Below are positions 17,276 to 27,249 of a stretch of 64,000 nt of DNA, in pieces. This DNA is from Brienomyrus brachyistius. Taxonomy: Eukaryota > Chordata > Actinopteri > Osteoglossiformes > Mormyridae. The DNA lies in the NCBI RefSeq assembly GCF_023856365.1, contig NW_026042409.1, forward strand, positions 112,001 to 176,000. The letters are read 5' to 3'. Position numbers and translations under genes: made by a program. Each line of letters begins with the position of its first letter. Within the stretch, counting starts at the first letter, position 1. The notes beneath the pieces are model-generated. The model saw only the letters and a list, made by a program, of their open reading frames with translations, did no database searches and had not been told where the DNA came from.

Positions 17276-18446
17276 TACTGAACAAAAATATAAACGCAAC
17301 ACTCTTGTTTCTGCTCCCATTTTTCATGAGATGGACTTAAAGACCTACAATTCATTCCAGATACACAATATTACCATTTCTCTCAAACATTTCTCACAAA
17401 TCAGTCTAAATGTGTGATAGTGAGCACTTCTGCTTTGCTGAGATAATCCATCCCACCTCACAGGTGTGCCACATCAAGATGCTGATCTGACATCATGGGT
17501 AGTGCACAGGTGTACCTTATACTGCCCACAATAAAAGGCCACCCTGGAATGTGCAGTTTTTTGCTTTATTGGGGGTCTGGGGACTCAGAACCGGTCAGTA
17601 TCTGGTGTGACCACCATTTGCCTCATACAATGCAACACATCTTCTTCGCATAGAGTTTATCAGATTGTCAATTGTGGCCTGTGGAATGTTGGTCCACTCC
17701 TCTTCAATGGCTGTGCGAAGTTGTTGGATATTAGTGGGAACCGGTACACGCTGTCGTATACGCCGGTCAAGCACATCCCAAACATGCTCAACGGGTGACA
17801 TGTCCGGTGAGTATGCTGGCCATGCAAGAACTGGGACATTTTCAGCTTCCAAGAACTGTGTACAGATCCTTGCAACATGGGGCCGTGCATCATCTGTCTG
17901 AGTGGCTGGTCTCAGACGATCTTGGAGGTGAACCTGCTGGATGTGGAGGTCCTGGGCTGGTGTGGTTACACGTGGTCTGCGGTTGTGAGGCCGGTTGGAT
18001 GTACTGCCATATTCTCTGAAACGCCTTTGGAGACGGCTTATGGTTGAGAAATGAACATTCAATGCACGAGCAACAGATCTGGTTGACATTCCTGCTGTCA
18101 GCATGCCAATTGCACGCTCCCTCAATGCTTGTGGCATCTGTGGCATTTTGCTGTGAGACAAAACTGCACATTCCAGGGTGGCCTTTTATTGTGGGCAGTA
18201 TAAGGTACACCTGTGCACTACCCATGATGTCAGATCAGCATCTTGATGTGGCACACCTGTGAGGTGGGATGGATTATCTCAGCAAAGCAGAAGTGCTCAC
18301 TATCACACATTTAGACTGATTTGTGAGAAATGTTTGAGAGAAATGGTAATATTGTGTATCTGGAATGAATTGTAGATCTTTAAGTCCATCTCATGAAAAA
18401 TGGGAGCAAAAACAAAAGTGTTGCGTTTATATTTTTGTTCAGTGTA
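17276..18446 (-). mobile_element. Internally deleted Tc1-like transposon inserted in the satellite (copy 1)
   Basis: Long inverted repeats start with CTGAACAAAAATATAAACGC at 17,278 and end with its complement at 18,442; flanking TA dinucleotides fit Tc1/mariner target duplication. The inner ORF (17,595-18,161) is annotated separately. The element sits in the (TA)n part of a satellite monomer, and satellite-like sequence resumes at 18,447. Confidence 0.88.
17595..18161 (-). pseudogene. Truncated Tc1-like transposase (188 residues)
   Basis: Residues 1-60 form the paired-like helix-turn-helix DNA-binding region (ERAIGMLTAGMSTRSVARAL). After HLQDRLRPA the sequence jumps to QTDDARPHVAR, which is the second catalytic-Asp block, then YSPDMSPVEHVWD with the third acidic residue. 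The first catalytic Asp and about 150 residues are missing against a usual length near 340, so it should bind ends but not catalyse. The junction is in frame, giving an uninterrupted ORF. The three copies in the window translate identically. Confidence 0.85.
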
Positions 18447-18459
18447 TGTATATGTATAC

Positions 18460-19713
18460 ATATAGTTTTTTTTGTGTTTGTGAAAACGGGTCTTTAATCG
18501 GGGAAACGGAGCGGGTAGAGCAGGACGGAACGCAGGCATTGACAAACTACAATGACGGACAGGGCAAACAGGTAAGACCAGGACTTAAAATAGGTCATGA
18601 CTAATCAAAGTAATCGGGCAAAGCAGGAGACGATCAGGGAAGCACACGTGGGTAATCAGGGGGCGTGGCACACACGAGGAGCGGACAAGCCGGGCATATA
18701 TGTATATCTATATAAAACCTCATTAATGAGGGACAGGGAACAGAACGGACAGACAGAACTGGCACAGGGGAAGGAGCCAGGACAAGACTTGACATAAGAC
18801 AGGAAAGGCAGAGAAACAGATCAGAAAGGGGGACACGGAGGGAACAGGCAGGACAAAAGGACCGGGAGTGAACGAAGGGAACATCGGGGAAAGAGGAGCA
18901 GAAGCCAGAGGGACGAGGGACAAAGAGAGGAGGGACAGAGACAGGAGGAACAAAGCGAGGGGGAGCAGAGGCAGGAGGGACAAAGACGGGAGGCCAGGGA
19001 GAGAAGGAGGGGGAACCAAGAGGAGCCCGAGGGAGACCCAGCGGGCGACGGGAGGCAGCCGGAAGGGCTGCAGGCGGCCGGGAGGCCGGAGCCGGAGGGG
19101 CCGAGGAGACGGGGTGAGGGACAGACGCAGGGACGAAGGAGGGAGTCGGAGGGGAGACCAGGGAAGGGGACGAAGGAGCTGGAAGGGACCCTGGCGAGGG
19201 CAAGGAGAGAGGGGGAGCCGCAGCAGACGGCGACGTCCTCCGACACGCCAGAGCGGGAGGACCAGCAGGCGAATGAGGAGCCGCCGTCGGGGGGCCCGCA
19301 GGCAACCGATAAGACGCCGGAGGAGGGACCGAGGCAGGGCGACGAGGCCGCGGAGGGGGACCCGCAGACGACAGCCGACCCGGAGGGCCAGGACCCGCAG
19401 GTGCCGACCAAGCCCTAGCGCCGGCGAGGGAGGGCGAGCCAGGGGGCTGGGCGGGTGGGACCCCAGCCGTGCGTCTGTGTCCTCTCCCCTTATGGGACAC
19501 AGACATAAGGACCTGCGGCCGGGGTCGGGCTCGTCGGGGTGAGGGTACCAGAGTCACAGGGGGAGAAGGGACTGGAGTGGGGCCAGGGACTGGAGCTGCA
19601 GGCTGCAGAGGGGGCGCCTGCCCGGGAGCTGCAGGCAGGGAAAGCGCCTCGGACGTGGGCGCGGTAGCTGCAGGCAGCGGAGACGGCTGCTCGGGCTCTG
19701 GGGCCGCAGGGGG
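18460..19713. repeat. GC-rich, purine-strand block with long Pro-rich minus frame (copy 1)
   Basis: The + strand from about 18,720 to 19,420 is strongly G/A-rich with short tandem motifs such as GGAGGGACAAAGA. The minus strand therefore holds a 360-codon Pro/Ala/Ser-rich frame (18,634-19,716), and other frames are open too, as expected from composition. The left part, read in reverse, ends CGATTAAAGACCCGTTTTCAC, resembling an LTR or transcript end. Satellite sequence flanks both sides. I do not recognise a protein family; the frame is more likely compositional than a gene. Confidence 0.6.
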
Positions 19714-19740
19714 CACTTATTTTATTATATAAAATAAGTG
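19714..19740. repeat. Perfect 12-bp inverted repeat (hairpin)
   Basis: Arms CACTTATTTTAT and ATAAAATAAGTG with a 3-base loop, at the boundary where satellite sequence (TCACACAACCGGGGTGACAT) resumes. Present at the same place in all three units (38,366-38,392 and 61,705-61,731). Confidence 0.9.
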
Positions 19741-19779
19741 TCACACAACCGGGGTGACATGCCTTGCCTGCTTGTGGGA

Positions 19780-20240
19780 TGAGGAAGACTCAGGGACTGG
19801 AAATGGGATTAAAACTGAAGATGTGCTCATTCCTTTGTGTATTTACAAATTTTCCTTCCGTCAGACATGAGGAGTTTGCTGCTATATTTGGCACTAATAG
19901 AGATTCTGATGCTGCTATTTTTATTGTCTATTAGTTTGTTATTATTTACAAGTTCTGTTGTGTTTTTGCATTTTTCTCTTCTGGTTAATTAACTGCTGTC
20001 TGTTTGCTGTGAAGTATGAGTGTGGTGAGTAAGACTCAGGGACTGGAAGTGGGATTACAACTAAAGATAACATGCTTATTCCTTTTTGTATTGTTTACAA
20101 ATTTCCTTCCGTCAAACATGAGGAGTTTGCTGCTATATTGTGCACTAACAGAGATTCTGATGCTGCTATTTTTATTGTTTATAAATGTGTTATTGTTTCC
20201 AGTATTCAAGTATTCGAGTATTCAATAAATGCTAAATTGA
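19780..20240. repeat. Two-copy degenerate tandem repeat (about 245 bp)
   Basis: AGACTCAGGGACTGGAA, CCTTCCGTCA and GAGGAGTTTGCTGCTATAT each occur twice in the same order, starting near 19,787 and 20,032. No real coding signal. Unit 1 has extra bases near 20,210 (TATTCAAGTATTCGAG) that units 2 and 3 lack. Confidence 0.8.
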
Positions 20241-20309
20241 GAAATTTTGTGTATCGTTTGTTATTATTAGTGTGATATTTTACCATGCAAATAGAGGGGA
20301 AAACGTCCA

Positions 20310-20395
20310 ATTATCGGCCAAAAAAAATCAGCAGCATATATCGGCCATCGCCTGACCCTTGACTTGAAAAACCCATATCGGTCGACCTCTAGTAA
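20310..20395. mobile_element. hAT-like terminal fragment (candidate)
   Basis: TTATCGGCCAAAAA through ATATCGGTCGACCTCTAGTA resembles the TAGAGGTCGACCGAT-type ends seen in many vertebrate hAT-like elements. Only one end is seen; no transposase. Confidence 0.35.
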
Positions 20396-20612
20396 CAGTA
20401 CATTCTGTCCAATTCATCCATCGAGTTAAGTCACACACCCACTTGAGGGGGCACTCCGGCAGACGTGAGGATGGGGATGTTCTTTCCGCTATAACATCCA
20501 CTGCAGAAGTACATCTCGCTCCTGTTCACAGGGCTTACTTCAATGATGAAGCAGGGCTGGTTGTCTGGACAAGAAGTTGTCCTGCTGCTGGGTCTCGGTG
20601 CCGTTTTTCCAC

Positions 20613-20720
20613 CTAAGCTTGAAGGTGGAAATGTGTTCCAACTTGGTCCCTGGGACTGCAGCATAGCCAAACATCGCGAGCAGCGTCGGCCACACCCACC
20701 ACCAGAACCATCACACCGTC
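20613..20720 (-). pseudogene. Candidate last exon of the chemerin-like gene, copy 1
   Basis: On the minus strand an acceptor-like TGTATAG precedes 20,720; in the phase left by the upstream exon the reading is hydrophobic, about 35 codons, and ends in TAG. Another frame here stays open longer (99 codons to 20,431) and is Cys-rich. I could not match either to a known C-terminus, so the exon limits and frame are uncertain. Confidence 0.3.
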
Positions 20721-20759
20721 CTATACACATAAAGAAGAACTAAAACATAGAGTGTTGTG

Positions 20760-21732
20760 ACAATCTATGCGTTAATGTTTGGCAGCATAGGTGATTCATT
20801 AAAATTATACCGAAGAATGGAAAATGTGATATTTAGAATATTTTTTGCCATTTAGTAGCTAATTTAAGCACTTACCCAATGCCTCAATTTGTTTTAGGTC
20901 AGTAATGTCTGAGCCAAAAGAATGAATGTATGAACTTAATACAATTCACCCACTCCCACCCACACACAAATCTGAAATTCAATTTAAGACACTTCTTAAA
21001 CATTAGTGCATTAACAAAAAAGGAAAATCTTAAGAGATTCAGTAGGATTTTCTATGTTAGACTTAAGCTAATAGTTCAATAGTTTTTACATATTTCAATA
21101 TACCAATTTGACTTTAATGTTGAAACAGATGCTAAAACATGGAATAATTTCATAACTAGAGAAACATGTTATTCACAAACACTAGCAAAGGTAGCTTATA
21201 GTTAAGCTTACTTAAGTCAGCAAGTCAGGCTACAGTGTGTAAGAATAGTCGTAAACGATAATTTGTCTCAGTCTTACATGACAGAATAAGTAAACAGAAA
21301 ATATAAAATGGCTGAAACAGCGTCATTAACGCCAGCTACAGTAGAGGCGCAGAAAAGGTGTCATGACTGAAGTATTCCCAAACTCTGGAAGACCGTATGC
21401 GAGCCTTTTTTGCCGCGTGTTTCTCCAGAGGCTCCGGAGCTCCGCTGGTTGACACAGCCATGTTGGTTCATGTGCAGGGGGACGAGCGGCAAATTTCTTT
21501 TTTGCAGGGTGGTAGGTGATGTCTCATTAATATTTATGAGAGAAGTGCTACATGATTGGCCAGTGCATGCCTTACAAAATGGTGCGGCACTGCATCCAAG
21601 CCTGCGGCACTCAGAGTCACAAATACAGTGGAAACCATTTGTAGTAATTACGTCTGTCTGGCTGATTTCCAACTAATTGATATTTGTATATTTATTACAT
21701 GAATATAAGGTAATATAAGGTAATAGAAGAGG
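20760..21732. other. Intron-like spacer without recognised content
   Basis: A/T-rich sequence between the presumed third and last exons. Short frames (for example 21,361-21,676) have no family resemblance. Confidence 0.4.
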
Positions 21733-22172
21733 TATTTAATGGTTTTCCATCTGAGGAATTTGCAAAAAACTGCAGTGCATGATGGGTCGGACCTAAAGGC
21801 TGCCTTAACGTCCTCATCTGTATGACGACATACATCAAGACTAGGAAGGTGCATAATGTTCATGTCTGGTTGCGTTTGTTGGTCCAGAAAGTAATTCAAT
21901 TTCGCCATGTAGGTTACGTTCTTAAAAACTGCTTGGATATAGCCCGATTATATGCTGTGGGCCTTTTAATTTCTTTGTTTACCAGGTAGGCTACCTTCTT
22001 TAAACTGCGTTTTGTTAGACTACATATTTAGGGAGGTCTTTATAAATTTATAGTAGTCTTCATAAATATGTACATAGTTTAGCCTAACCCAGCCACTTAA
22101 GGGAGAAAGCCAGCTCAACTAGGTGTCGGTCCCAAGCCCGGATTAATGGGGAGGGTTGGCGTCAAGAAATAA
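21733..22172. repeat. Dispersed repeat, empty-site partner of 11,915-12,585
   Basis: Reverse-complement relation to the block at 11.9-12.6 kb. It reads across the SINE insertion point without the SINE (CCATCTGAGGAATTTGCAAA on this strand). It is also present at about 40,349-40,788 and 63,714 to the window end. Confidence 0.75.
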
Positions 22173-22429
22173 AGAGACTGTATCTTCACTGCATGACTGA
22201 TGTCAAAATGTGTGAAATATGTGGTTGTATTAATAAATGCATTAAAGTAGGTTAATGATTCTGTGCTGTCTAAATTGTATAGAAAATTTCTACGTATAGC
22301 CAAACAAATCTCCTCCTGTTTGAAAAGGCATAGAAAAAGCAATTTAGCCACTAAAACTTTACAGTTTTTGTGAGGGACAGTCGAATTCTCTCGTTTCTCT
22401 CGTCAAGTTTTTTTGTGATCCTGCACCTA

Positions 22430-22570
22430 CACTTTGCCGGCCCCAGGAGGATGGGCTCCCCCTTTGAGTTTGGTCCCTCCCAAGGTTTCTTCCTTCTTGG
22501 GAGTTTTTCCATGCTATCGGCGCCTATGGCTTACTCACTGGGGGCTTTGGGTGGGCATGATATAAAGCAA
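22430..22570 (+). mobile_element. LINE 3' tail fragment
   Basis: GCCTATGGCTTACTCACTGG and TTTGAGTTTGGTCCCTCCCA match the better preserved LINE 3' end at 48,590-48,787. Fragment only. The copy in unit 2 is at about 41,046-41,186. Confidence 0.65.
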
Positions 22571-23320
22571 AGCATTTTCCCTCCCAGTTTCCTCCTCTGG
22601 TCCACATTGCAGGACCATCAGCCATCAGAAACAGCCAGACGGTCTCCTTCAGCTTCTTTAGTGTCCTTGGAAGCCAAGGCAGTTTTAGGTCTGAGAAGAG
22701 GTTTATCAGAAGGACACATATTACGTCGTTTGTCCTGAAATGTAACATGGGGAGGAAAAGTTAAGCGGTTTAGTCAGATTGGAGTCGTTTATTCAGCAGT
22801 GGCAGCGCCAGTGACTTAATGCTACAGGTGCTATAGGGGAGTGAGATTATTTAGACCGGGTGCTTTAGCTTTTCAGCTTATGTAGATGGTGTATAGAAGC
22901 ACACAGCACGATAAGCTACAGCATGGATAAAATAGGATAAAATATAAAATTCTAACGTCTAGCTCACAGAGCCTCTATGTGTACTTTGAAGAAAAAATAC
23001 ACTACAAGTATGCTGTAAAAACCGCAAAAATGTCTTACACAATATACAGATTTTACAGATAGTTAAAGAAAAAATGAAACCAATATTTTGGGGGTGCTGT
23101 GGGGGTACTATGGTCATTGGAGGAGGAGCTAGAGCCCCCCCCCCCCAAGCTTTTCCTTGGTGCTGCCACTGTTGTTCAGATTAAAAGTAACATTGTCATT
23201 AATAAACAGTACTCTGATCAAATTTTTGCATGTACAAACACAATCAAAGTTTAACCACATGTTTAGACACAATTCACACACCTGTTACATTTCCATAATG
23301 CTAAGACTCTCTACACTTAC

Positions 23321-23413
23321 TTCATCCACTTTCTTGTTTGGTACACAGTCATTTGATGGATGTGTAAGATCATTACCAGACCGTCTGCTGCAAACTCTAC
23401 AGTTAATGAATGG
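23321..23413 (-). pseudogene. Chemerin-like gene, exon 3 (copy 1)
   Basis: On the minus strand an acceptor (TTTTTGCAG) precedes and a donor (GTAAGTGT) follows a 31-codon, phase-0 exon. It reads PFINCRVCSRRSGNDLTHPS, then DCVPNKKVDE. The CxxC followed by a later single Cys matches the second disulphide pattern of chemerin-type cystatin folds. Confidence 0.5.
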
Positions 23414-24220
23414 CTGCAAAAACACACAGACACACAAAAACAGTATTTAAAGAGTGGTGGGCAATAAATACAGTGAGAGAAGGTGTAGTAAAGATATATC
23501 TAATGATTTAAGGCAGAGCTGCTGGAGTGCAGGGTTTAATGACACAGAACAATTTTAGAGGAAAGAGCTTCCAAAGCAGGGTCACCATAAGGCTATATTA
23601 TACAAAGCAAGTTCATCTAAAAGTATGAACAACAAATCCCGTTTAACTGAACACTGCTCTGTATTAAAATACTGTCCTCCGATCAAGCTAAGTGGTCCTG
23701 TAGTTCACTATTTAAAGAGGTAAATTTAAAGGGTAATTCACACTGCACATCTACCCTGCTCTGACCAGGTTTAATTACTGGCTTTCTAATTAAAACAAGA
23801 GTTAAGTCCTGCCCTTTCACCACAAAACACCACACTGCCATTTAAGGCTGATTTCAACAATGAGTTTTAGTTAACCTGGCTCGATTGAGTTAACTCTGGG
23901 TATGTAAAACCCGCTTTGTAGTACAGCCCACAGGTCTTTAAATAAGGCCAGCTAGGGTTCATAGCTCGAAGCATAATCTACAGGTCACCCCTCAGATGAT
24001 TAGCATTTGCTTCTGCCTGGTAATCCAGCCTTTAAGCCTGTAAACCTACTAAAATTTGAGAATAAGGTGAAGGAACTGGCTCTTTGAGGCCACCTATGTA
24101 TTTGTTACTTTATTGTTGGCTAACTTTCCCCCGCAGGGCATCAAAAAAGTTAACATGAACCTAAATTAATTTGCTAACTGATATGTCCAATGCTCACAGT
24201 CACAGTGACTCTTTACTTAC

Positions 24221-24325
24221 CCTCTTGTCCATGAAAATACAGTCAGCCCGATGGTCTGTTGCAGTTGACTTTGGACATTTTGTTGCTCTCAAGAGAATCT
24301 CAATGTCAATGTATTCACTGCTGAT
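24221..24325 (-). pseudogene. Chemerin-like gene, exon 2 (copy 1)
   Basis: A 35-codon phase-0 exon between an acceptor-like TGATTTAG and the donor GTAAGTAA. It reads ISSEYIDIEILLRATKCPKS, then TATDHRADCIFMDKR. The long beta-strand-like stretch followed by two cysteines 11 residues apart is what is expected of the central strand of a cystatin fold (chemerin, latexin, cathelicidin relatives). Confidence 0.5.
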
Positions 24326-24627
24326 CTAAATCACATAAACACGTTATATACAAAATTGCCTACAACTGTTTTAAAGGCAATATAACAAACAATAATCACC
24401 CAAAAAATGGCAAACTGTCACAGACTTGACTGCAGCAGATTCAGAGAGAAACTGTGAGAAGGTAAAATTGACCAGGGCTGAGATATACAACCATCACTTT
24501 CATTGTGAAGAGACATTAAGCATCATATGCATTGAAATTAAAACATCAAAATCAATGTGATACTCATTAGTTCAGCTTGCAGATGATGAAAGTTTCACAC
24601 TTTTGTAAACACTTTCTCAGCAGTTAC

Positions 24628-24806
24628 CTTCGGACGGCCCTGGATGTTATAGAAATTCATGTGCTGACGGGTTCCTTGATGAGCATTTTCGACTGCGAGT
24701 TTAATGGCCGTCTTGTGAGTGCAGGGAGACTGTGGTAATCTTGCTGGGCCTCTGTGGAGATAAGCAGAGCTCCATAAGCCAAAACCAGAAGCAGCAGGCG
24801 GGTCAT
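24628..24806 (-). pseudogene. Chemerin-like (rarres2-like) gene, exon 1 with frame break (copy 1)
   Basis: ATG at 24,806-24,804 starts a good signal peptide, MTRLLLLVLAYGALLISTEA, followed by QQDYHSLP, which resembles the mature N-terminus of fish chemerins. From there the family-like reading (HKTAIKLAVENAHQGTRQHM, NFYNIQGRPK, donor GTAACT) lies in another frame, one base out of register. The frame break sits near 24,715. With exons 2 and 3 in phase behind it, the gene looks like a secreted cystatin-fold chemoattractant/adipokine relative. The shift means a pseudogene, an assembly error or an unseen splice form. Cathelicidin-like identity is the main alternative. Confidence 0.5.
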
Positions 24807-24954
24807 CTTCCTCTCAGCTTTGAAGGGAGAAGCAGGACTGAGGACACTGATCTGTGGTCCCCTTATCCAGCACGTCCAGGGGCGTGTCCTTCACTCGAAA
24901 CAAACAGACCTTTGAACAACATTGGAAAACTCTTCAGGATGAATTGAGGCAGGT

Positions 24955-25500
24955 GGTCAAGTGGGTTTATTGTTATTTCAGCAATATACACAGTACACAG
25001 TGAAAGGAAACATTGTTCCTCCTGGACCACGGTGCAACACAAAGAAGAAAAACAGAAACAACACAAGATGACACAAGTGCGGGCAAGATAGAACTATACA
25101 GAGTGAAAGGAGCACAAACAGAGGGAGAAAGTGCAAGATAAACACAAGAGCAACAATACAATACTACAGGACAAGACAGCGCAGTCAAGAACACAGAGTG
25201 CAGCCAGAGCTAACCTGAATAGGGGCATCAAGGTTGCCAGGCAGGCAGAGAAACAGAAAATAGAGGTCTACTTCACATACAACAACCCACAGTGGGTGTG
25301 GCAGGGAATACAACACATTACAAACTTCAAAGGCAACAACACCGTCACTGTTAACAGCAACGCCCTTTTAGCAAAGGAGCTAAACAGCTTCTTTGCTCGT
25401 CTGGAGGAACACAGAGCAGACATAGCCACACTGCCCCCTCCCCCAATCTCCAGCACTCACAGACTCCCTCTGCAGGAACACCACGCGAGAAGGCACATTG
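24955..25500. mobile_element. LINE fragments: reversed 3' tail joined to a forward RT-linker fragment
   Basis: 24,955-25,170 reads in reverse like a LINE 3' UTR. From about 25,178 the + strand encodes ARANLNRGIKVARQAEKQKI, WQGIQHITNFKG, LLAKELNSFFARL and LQEHHARRHI, the segment that precedes the reverse transcriptase in jockey-like fish LINEs. It is cut off by the CR1-like fragment at about 25,500. Confidence 0.65.
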
Positions 25501-26074
25501 CATCTCTAGGTGTGTGGAGTTTAAGACAAGGCAAGTGATGCTACGATAATATAATTCCTTGGTAAGACCCCACCTAGAATATTGTGTGCGGGTTTGGTTA
25601 CCATACCTTAAGAAGGACATTGCTGCCTTGGAAAAGGTGCAACGTAGGGCAACGAGAATGATTCCTGGTCTTAGAGGAATGTCTAATGAGGAGAGGTTAG
25701 CTGAGCTGAATCTGTTTAGCCTCGAGCAAAGGAGACTAAGGGGGGACATAATCCAGGTGTTTAAGATTCTAACAGGTCTGGATGCTGTTCAGCCAAATGG
25801 CTATTTCAATGTTAGTTTAAATACCAGAACTCGTGGCCATAAGTGGAAATTAGCTGGAGAACATTTTAAAACGAATTTGATGAAGCATTTCTGTACACAG
25901 CGTGTAGTTAGAGTATGGAATAGTCTTCCTGTTATTGTAACACAAGCTAAAACCCTGGGTTCTTTTAAATCAGAGCTAGATAAGATTTTTGAGCTATTAG
26001 CTAAGTTCTCCTCAAAGGAGCTTGATGGGCCGAATGGCCTCCTCTCATTTGTAAATCTCTTTGGTTCTTATGAG
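25500..26074 (+). pseudogene. 3' end of a CR1/jockey-like LINE (RT C-terminus plus 3' tail)
   Basis: VRPHLEYCVRVWLPYLKKDI, ALEKVQRRATRMIPGL, EERLAELNLFSLEQRRLRGD, RTRGHKWKL and VVRVWNSLPV are the conserved C-terminal blocks of CR1-type reverse transcriptases. The tail GGGCCGAATGGCCTCCTCTC and TTGGTTCTTATGAG matches the usual 3' end. It is 5'-truncated and inserted inside another LINE. Not functional. Confidence 0.8.
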
Positions 26075-26075
26075 T

Positions 26076-26190
26076 CAGCTTACAGAGATGAGGTCCAGAA
26101 ACTGATAGGTTGGAGTTCAGCAAACAATTTGGCACTAAACAGCACAAAGACAAAGGAATCACTGACTTCAGGAAGGATGGAGGCGACACT
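26076..26190 (+). pseudogene. LINE reverse-transcriptase palm fragment
   Basis: EVQKLIGWSSANNLALNSTK followed by TKE matches the block after the catalytic palm of jockey-like LINEs. It probably continues the element whose linker is at 25,178-25,500. A (GATG)n tract follows near 26,198. Confidence 0.55.
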
Positions 26191-26379
26191 GGCCTGCCTA
26201 GATGGATGGATGGATGTTTTTATTGACATTGTAAGTACAATGAGATTTAGTTTGGAACGCGCCAGCAGCTACACAGTATATTTACAATTATATAGATTGT
26301 GAGGCATAAAATAAGGTGTGAGTAATATAACATAACGACATAATATAAGTAATCATTAATTAATCATTACAGATGGTAT

Positions 26380-27245
26380 GAGGTGTGAACCGCTAGGCTG
26401 CTATGGCATGTTTGGTATCAAACCGATGGAAAATCACTCCAGTTTCCAAATCTGGTCAGTGGTTACCACGAAAGTGAATATATCAAAAGTTACACCAGCC
26501 TAACGAAAATCATCAATACAAGGGAAATCACTCTGGTCATAAATCTCAAAAGGACTGATACAGACCCCCTTCCGAAAGCCCGCCAAATGGATGGTCAGCC
26601 ATTGGTCCAGGAGTCGAATTCCTGGTCACTCCTATTCACGAACTTTACACTATAAAACCTGGCACCTCAGAACAAAGCCAGGAGAGGAGAAACAGAAGGG
26701 AGGAGAAAACAAAAGACCATCAGCACGAAGAGAGGCAGAGAACATCAGCCCAAGAGAAGAGAAGCCCACAAGAAGCCCTCCTGAAGCCTATCAGTGAAGA
26801 CCCAGCTGGACAGAGAACTGCAACCAAGCCCAAGCTTCACCAGGAGAGGGAATCAGAGGGGCTCCACTCCAACAACCGCTGCAAACACCGCGCCTCCCTG
26901 AGTGCCATCACCCATCAGCTCATCAGCCTCCGCAACCAACTGCCAAGACCCCCCCCCCCCCCCACTCTGCAACCAAGTAAACAAACTTCCTTTCATTTAT
27001 AACAACCTAAACTCCTATTCACCTGCTATATTACTTTAGGACAGTATTTCCACAAATTGCTTGCTTTGCAGAACAGTATTTTCCCTTTTAAGGTTACTCA
27101 TTTTAAATCTGGTCATTGCATTTTCATGATTACATTGTTTGTGTCCACTCCGTTATTTCGTGTTTATTGTTTGTTAGGTGTAATGTCTGTCTTATGTTAG
27201 TTATAGGAATAAATGCATGTCTTTTACACAACTTCAGCCTCCGTT
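26380..27245 (+). promoter_or_regulatory. LTR- or promoter-like segment (TATA at 26,651, AATAAA near 27,209)
   Basis: CTATAAAACCTGGC at 26,650 is followed by a purine-rich leader and, about 560 bp on, GGAATAAATGCATG, a poly(A) signal. The order promoter then poly(A) over under 1 kb suits an LTR, but I could not place TG...CA ends. A long C-run (about 17) lies near 26,947. Confidence 0.35.
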
Positions 27246-27249
27246 CATT

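Noticed and set aside
18868..19542. Arg/Gly-rich + strand frame of 224 codons
   Set aside because: It arises from the purine-rich composition; overlapping frames are open on both strands, and the reading shifts with a one-base difference in unit 2.
22370..22738. 122-codon + strand frame
   Set aside because: It spans a LINE 3' tail fragment common in fish genomes.
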